Below are positions 61,468-64,000 of a stretch of 64,000 bases of DNA, one piece after another. How positions within the stretch are numbered: the stretch's first letter is position 1; every line of letters starts with the position of its first letter. Source of the DNA: Mucilaginibacter sp. (GTDB taxonomy: Bacteria; Bacteroidota; Bacteroidia; Sphingobacteriales; Sphingobacteriaceae); the NCBI RefSeq assembly GCF_025362475.1, contig NZ_JANYGH010000051.1, positions 1 to 64,000 of the forward strand. Direction: 5' to 3'. Under the pieces are notes generated by a model. It was not told the DNA's origin. It worked only from the letters and a program-made list of their open reading frames with translations, and did no database searches. Position numbers and translations under genes: made by a program.

Positions 61468-62451
61468 TTATTTGGTAACGTACATTACCTCTTTAACCGC
61501 TTTAATAACCCTTTCTGGGTTTGGCAGGTATTCCTGTATTAAAGTTGGCGCATAAGGCAAAGGCACATCGCCACCCATAATACGCAGAATAGGCGCATCA
61601 AGGTAATCAAATGCATCTTTTTGTACTTTAAAAGCAACCTCGGTAGCAATTGAACCTAAAGGCCAGCTTTCTTCAACTATAACCAAACGGTTTGTTTTTT
61701 TAACCGAATTGATAACAGTAGCGTAATCAATAGGGCGTACTGTACGCAGGTCAATCACTTCAGCACTGATACCTTCTTTAGCAAGTTCGGCAGCAGCTGC
61801 AATAACCACTTTCATGATTTTACCAAAACCTACCAAAGTTACATCTGTACCTTCAGATACTACTTTAGCTTTACCAATCTCGATATAGTAAGTTTCTTCG
61901 GGCACTAAGCCTTTATCGCCATACATTAATTCAGACTCCATGAAAATAACCGGATCCGGATCAAGTATTGCTGATTTTAATAAACCTTTTGCATCATATG
62001 GGTTTGATGGTACTATCACTTTTAAGCCCGGGCAGTTGGCATACCAGTTCTCAAAGCACTGGCTGTGCTGTGAGCTAAGCATACCCGCGTTACCGGTTGG
62101 ACCGCGAAAAACGATAGGCACCGAAAACTGGCCACCACTCATTGACATGATCTTGGCTGCACCGTTGATGATCTGATCAATAGCCACTAACGAAAAGTTA
62201 AAGGTCATGAACTCGATGATGGGGCGTAATCCATTCATGGCCGAGCCAATGCCTATACCGGCAAAGCCTAATTCAGAGATGGGCGTATCAATAACGCGTT
62301 TAGCACCAAATTCATCCAGCATACCCTGGCTTACTTTATAGGCTCCGTTGTATTCAGCAACCTCTTCACCCATCAGGTATATTTTATCGTCGTTGCGCAT
62401 TTCTTCGACCATGGCCTCACGTAGCGCTTCTCTGAATTGTATTTCTCTCAT
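61468..62451 (-). CDS. pdhB: Pyruvate dehydrogenase E1 component, beta subunit
   Basis: Partner of PdhA in pyruvate decarboxylation. ATG at 62451 gives 327 residues, the usual length; an in-frame start at 62496 is rejected because the -7 element lies at 62484-62491. Typical segments are MGEEVAEYNGAYKVSQGM, PIIEFMTFNFSLVAIDQIIN and the catalytic-site stretch HSQCFENWYANCPGLKV. It is monocistronic, 47 kb from pdhA-pdhC, with its own promoter and terminator. Confidence 0.95.
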   Translation of the reverse strand: MREIQFREALREAMVEEMRNDDKIYLMGEEVAEYNGAYKVSQGMLDEFGAKRVIDTPISELGFAGIGIGSAMNGLRPIIEFMTFNFSLVAIDQIINGAAKIMSMSGGQFSVPIVFRGPTGNAGMLSSQHSQCFENWYANCPGLKVIVPSNPYDAKGLLKSAILDPDPVIFMESELMYGDKGLVPEETYYIEIGKAKVVSEGTDVTLVGFGKIMKVVIAAAAELAKEGISAEVIDLRTVRPIDYATVINSVKKTNRLVIVEESWPLGSIATEVAFKVQKDAFDYLDAPILRIMGGDVPLPYAPTLIQEYLPNPERVIKAVKEVMYVTK

Positions 62452-62483
62452 TATATTATATAAAATGATGTTTTTTGCGACCG

Positions 62484-62514
62484 CAAATATAATCACTAAT
62501 GTGTGAAATGCAAT
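62484..62514 (-). promoter_or_regulatory. Promoter of pdhB
   Basis: The minus strand shows ATTG (62514-62511), a 19-base spacer and TATATTTG (62491-62484), matching the Bacteroidota consensus except for one base at -33. Its -7 sequence resembles that of pdhA (TAGATTTG). Confidence 0.55.
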
Positions 62515-62525
62515 TGCAGGTCATG

Positions 62526-62537
62526 TACTTTGCATTT
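62526..62537. promoter_or_regulatory. Half copy of the creD palindromic site
   Basis: TACTTTGCATTT is identical to the first 12 bases of the site at 21501-21520 upstream of creD; the second arm is missing. It lies 56 bases before the DUF4153 start and 75 bases before the pdhB start. Confidence 0.35.
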
Positions 62538-62592
62538 TTAACACATATATTTTACAAAATATGCTACATTGGTAGTATAAACCCTATCCACA

Positions 62593-64000
62593 ATGAAATT
62601 CCCGTCGCTAAAAACGCTTGCCGAAAGCTTTATATCTACCCTAAAACGCTATCCGTTTGAGCTGTTGTTTGCTTTAATTGGCACCATAGCCGGCACCATT
62701 GAGGTAGAGTTGAGGCACTTCAACCGGGTGCATGAGGGCTGGCTGATGCGTGGCATAATGATTGCCAACCTGGGTTTGTTGCTAAGTTTATCAGCCACGC
62801 TATATACCCAAAGCCGGGAAATAGCAAAGCGAAATACGTTTTTAATAAAACTGGGCGCGGCTCTTTTTGCCTCCTTGCTGATATTTATTATCGACCCAAC
62901 CGCCCGCGAAGCAGATTATATCCGGTTCTTTTTAATTTGCCTGGCCTTTCACCTATTGGTCGCGTTTGCCGGGTTTACTGCAAAAGGGCAGCTCAACGGT
63001 TTCTGGCAATTTAATAAAACTTTGTTTTTGCGCTTCTTAACAAGTGTACTTTACGGTGTAGTACTATTTTTAGGAATTGCGGCGGCCATAGGTGCAACCA
63101 ACTTTTTATTCAATTTTAATTTTGAGTGGGATACCTATGCCATATTATGGGTTTGGATTGTAGGTATGTTTACTACAACTTTCTTTTTAGCCGGAGTACC
63201 TGTTGATCTGCGTTCACTTGATGACGATTTGAGCTATCCAAAGGGTTTGAAAATATTTACACAGTATGTATTGATACCGCTATCGTCTATCTATGTGCTC
63301 ATCTTGCTGGCTTATGAGGTTAAAATATTAATAAAATGGAGCTTACCCAAGGGATTAGTATCCAATCTGATATTAAGCTATGCTGTATTTGGCATTCTCT
63401 CACTACTGCTTGTTTATCCAATTAAGGATCGTGATGGTAACAAATGGATTAAAACCTATGCCCGCAGCTTTTATTTTTTACTCATTCCTCTACTCATTCT
63501 GCTATTTGTGGCGGTTGGCGCACGGGTATTTATGTATGGCATTACCGAGTGGCGATACTTTTTAATTGCATTGGCTTGCTGGCTTTTATTTATATCGGTT
63601 TACTTTCTAGCTTTTAAAAAGCAAAATATTAAGCTCATCCCAATATCACTGTGCATACTAACGTTGTTATCAGTTTATGGACCGCAGAGCGCGTTTTCAG
63701 TGAGTATGTATTCACAACGGCGCATTCTTGTTCATTTTTTTGAAAAGAATAATGCGCTGAAGGAGGGGAAGTTTTTGTCCGTCGATAGCACCAAGGTTAG
63801 TATAAAAGATGGCAATCATGCGGTGGCAGCCCTGCAATATTTTATTAGCAAATATGATCTTTCGGCTTTACAGCCTTATTTTTATAAAAATCTAAGGACA
63901 GTATCGGATTCATTAGAAAAACTAAAACATAAAAACTTTACCGCATCCGATTGGTATAGTAAGTACGAGTTACGGGAAGTTAAATATGAGTGGGCTAAAA
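62593..64000 (+). CDS. DUF4153 membrane protein, partial (continues beyond the window)
   Basis: Inner-membrane protein, 469 codons visible without a stop before the right edge. About ten to twelve transmembrane helices are spread over residues 1-370, among them LLFALIGTIAGTIEVEL (about 21), FFLICLAFHLLVAFAGF and FFLAGVPVDL, followed by a soluble segment. Family members of this length are common in Bacteroidota with no known function. The ATG at 62593 follows a spacer containing a half copy of the creD operator-like site. Confidence 0.85.
   Translation, partial: MKFPSLKTLAESFISTLKRYPFELLFALIGTIAGTIEVELRHFNRVHEGWLMRGIMIANLGLLLSLSATLYTQSREIAKRNTFLIKLGAALFASLLIFIIDPTAREADYIRFFLICLAFHLLVAFAGFTAKGQLNGFWQFNKTLFLRFLTSVLYGVVLFLGIAAAIGATNFLFNFNFEWDTYAILWVWIVGMFTTTFFLAGVPVDLRSLDDDLSYPKGLKIFTQYVLIPLSSIYVLILLAYEVKILIKWSLPKGLVSNLILSYAVFGILSLLLVYPIKDRDGNKWIKTYARSFYFLLIPLLILLFVAVGARVFMYGITEWRYFLIALACWLLFISVYFLAFKKQNIKLIPISLCILTLLSVYGPQSAFSVSMYSQRRILVHFFEKNNALKEGKFLSVDSTKVSIKDGNHAVAALQYFISKYDLSALQPYFYKNLRTVSDSLEKLKHKNFTASDWYSKYELREVKYEWAK

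Overview
The window looks like a chromosomal segment of a Bacteroidota member of the Sphingobacteriaceae, most like Mucilaginibacter or Pedobacter. This is inferred from a SusC/SusD polysaccharide-utilisation locus, DUF5686 and CreD envelope proteins, an SDR-type threonine dehydrogenase, start codons without Shine-Dalgarno sequences, and promoters of the Bacteroidota type (TTTG, about 20 bases, then TAnnTTTG). I found no rRNA, tRNA, CRISPR array, phage or transposase gene. Most of the window is ordinary chromosomal sequence with small operons and many dispersed palindromic repeats between genes.

Layout. 0-9.3 kb (mostly minus strand): Xaa-Pro aminopeptidase, a carotenoid-type desaturase, dipeptide epimerase, an unknown plus-strand gene, then an operon of an outer-membrane protein, an MmcQ/YjbR protein, an M14 peptidase and a rhomboid protease. 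9.3-11.8 kb: peptidase T, a GNAT acetyltransferase, a DinB protein. 12-15 kb: pyruvate dehydrogenase E1-alpha and E2; E1-beta lies alone 47 kb away at 61.5 kb. 15.3-25.3 kb: NlpC/P60 and CapA envelope proteins, a PyrR-like phosphoribosyltransferase, RlmD, a possible 35-codon peptide, CreD, a translationally overlapping pheS / Rieske-like lipoprotein / TetR set, and glycine C-acetyltransferase (kbl). 25.5-29.1 kb: a DUF5686 protein and tRNA hydroxylase TrhO.

29.3-41.0 kb is the main accessory system: a one-protein membrane sensor/transcription factor followed by susC, susD, a LamG lipoprotein and two tandem glycoamylase-domain (GH144-like) enzymes. From the known activity of GH144 I infer a locus for beta-1,2-glucan. 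A terminator-like hairpin separates the binding genes from the enzyme genes.

41-64 kb: a proline-rich repeat protein, a DUF2442 protein, a YebC-family regulator, SDR threonine dehydrogenase (which with Kbl would complete threonine-to-glycine breakdown), aspartate-semialdehyde dehydrogenase, a LysR regulator, Tex, a prolyl oligopeptidase, envelope proteins, an LpxH-like hydrolase, release factor 1, a sulfite-oxidase-like molybdoenzyme, a TIG/Kelch lipoprotein, a PhnA-like protein, pdhB, and a DUF4153 membrane protein that runs off the right edge.

Most worth a second look: (1) a secreted OB-fold gene at 53.9-54.2 kb whose conserved C-terminus is in the -1 frame behind a canonical slippery heptamer; (2) the GH144 locus; (3) families of 90-bp hairpins with long, often perfect arms, one conserved loop, covarying arms and nested insertion; (4) a pair of identical palindromic sites upstream of creD with a half copy upstream of the DUF4153 gene; (5) a 35-codon ORF behind a promoter embedded in two abutting perfect palindromes.
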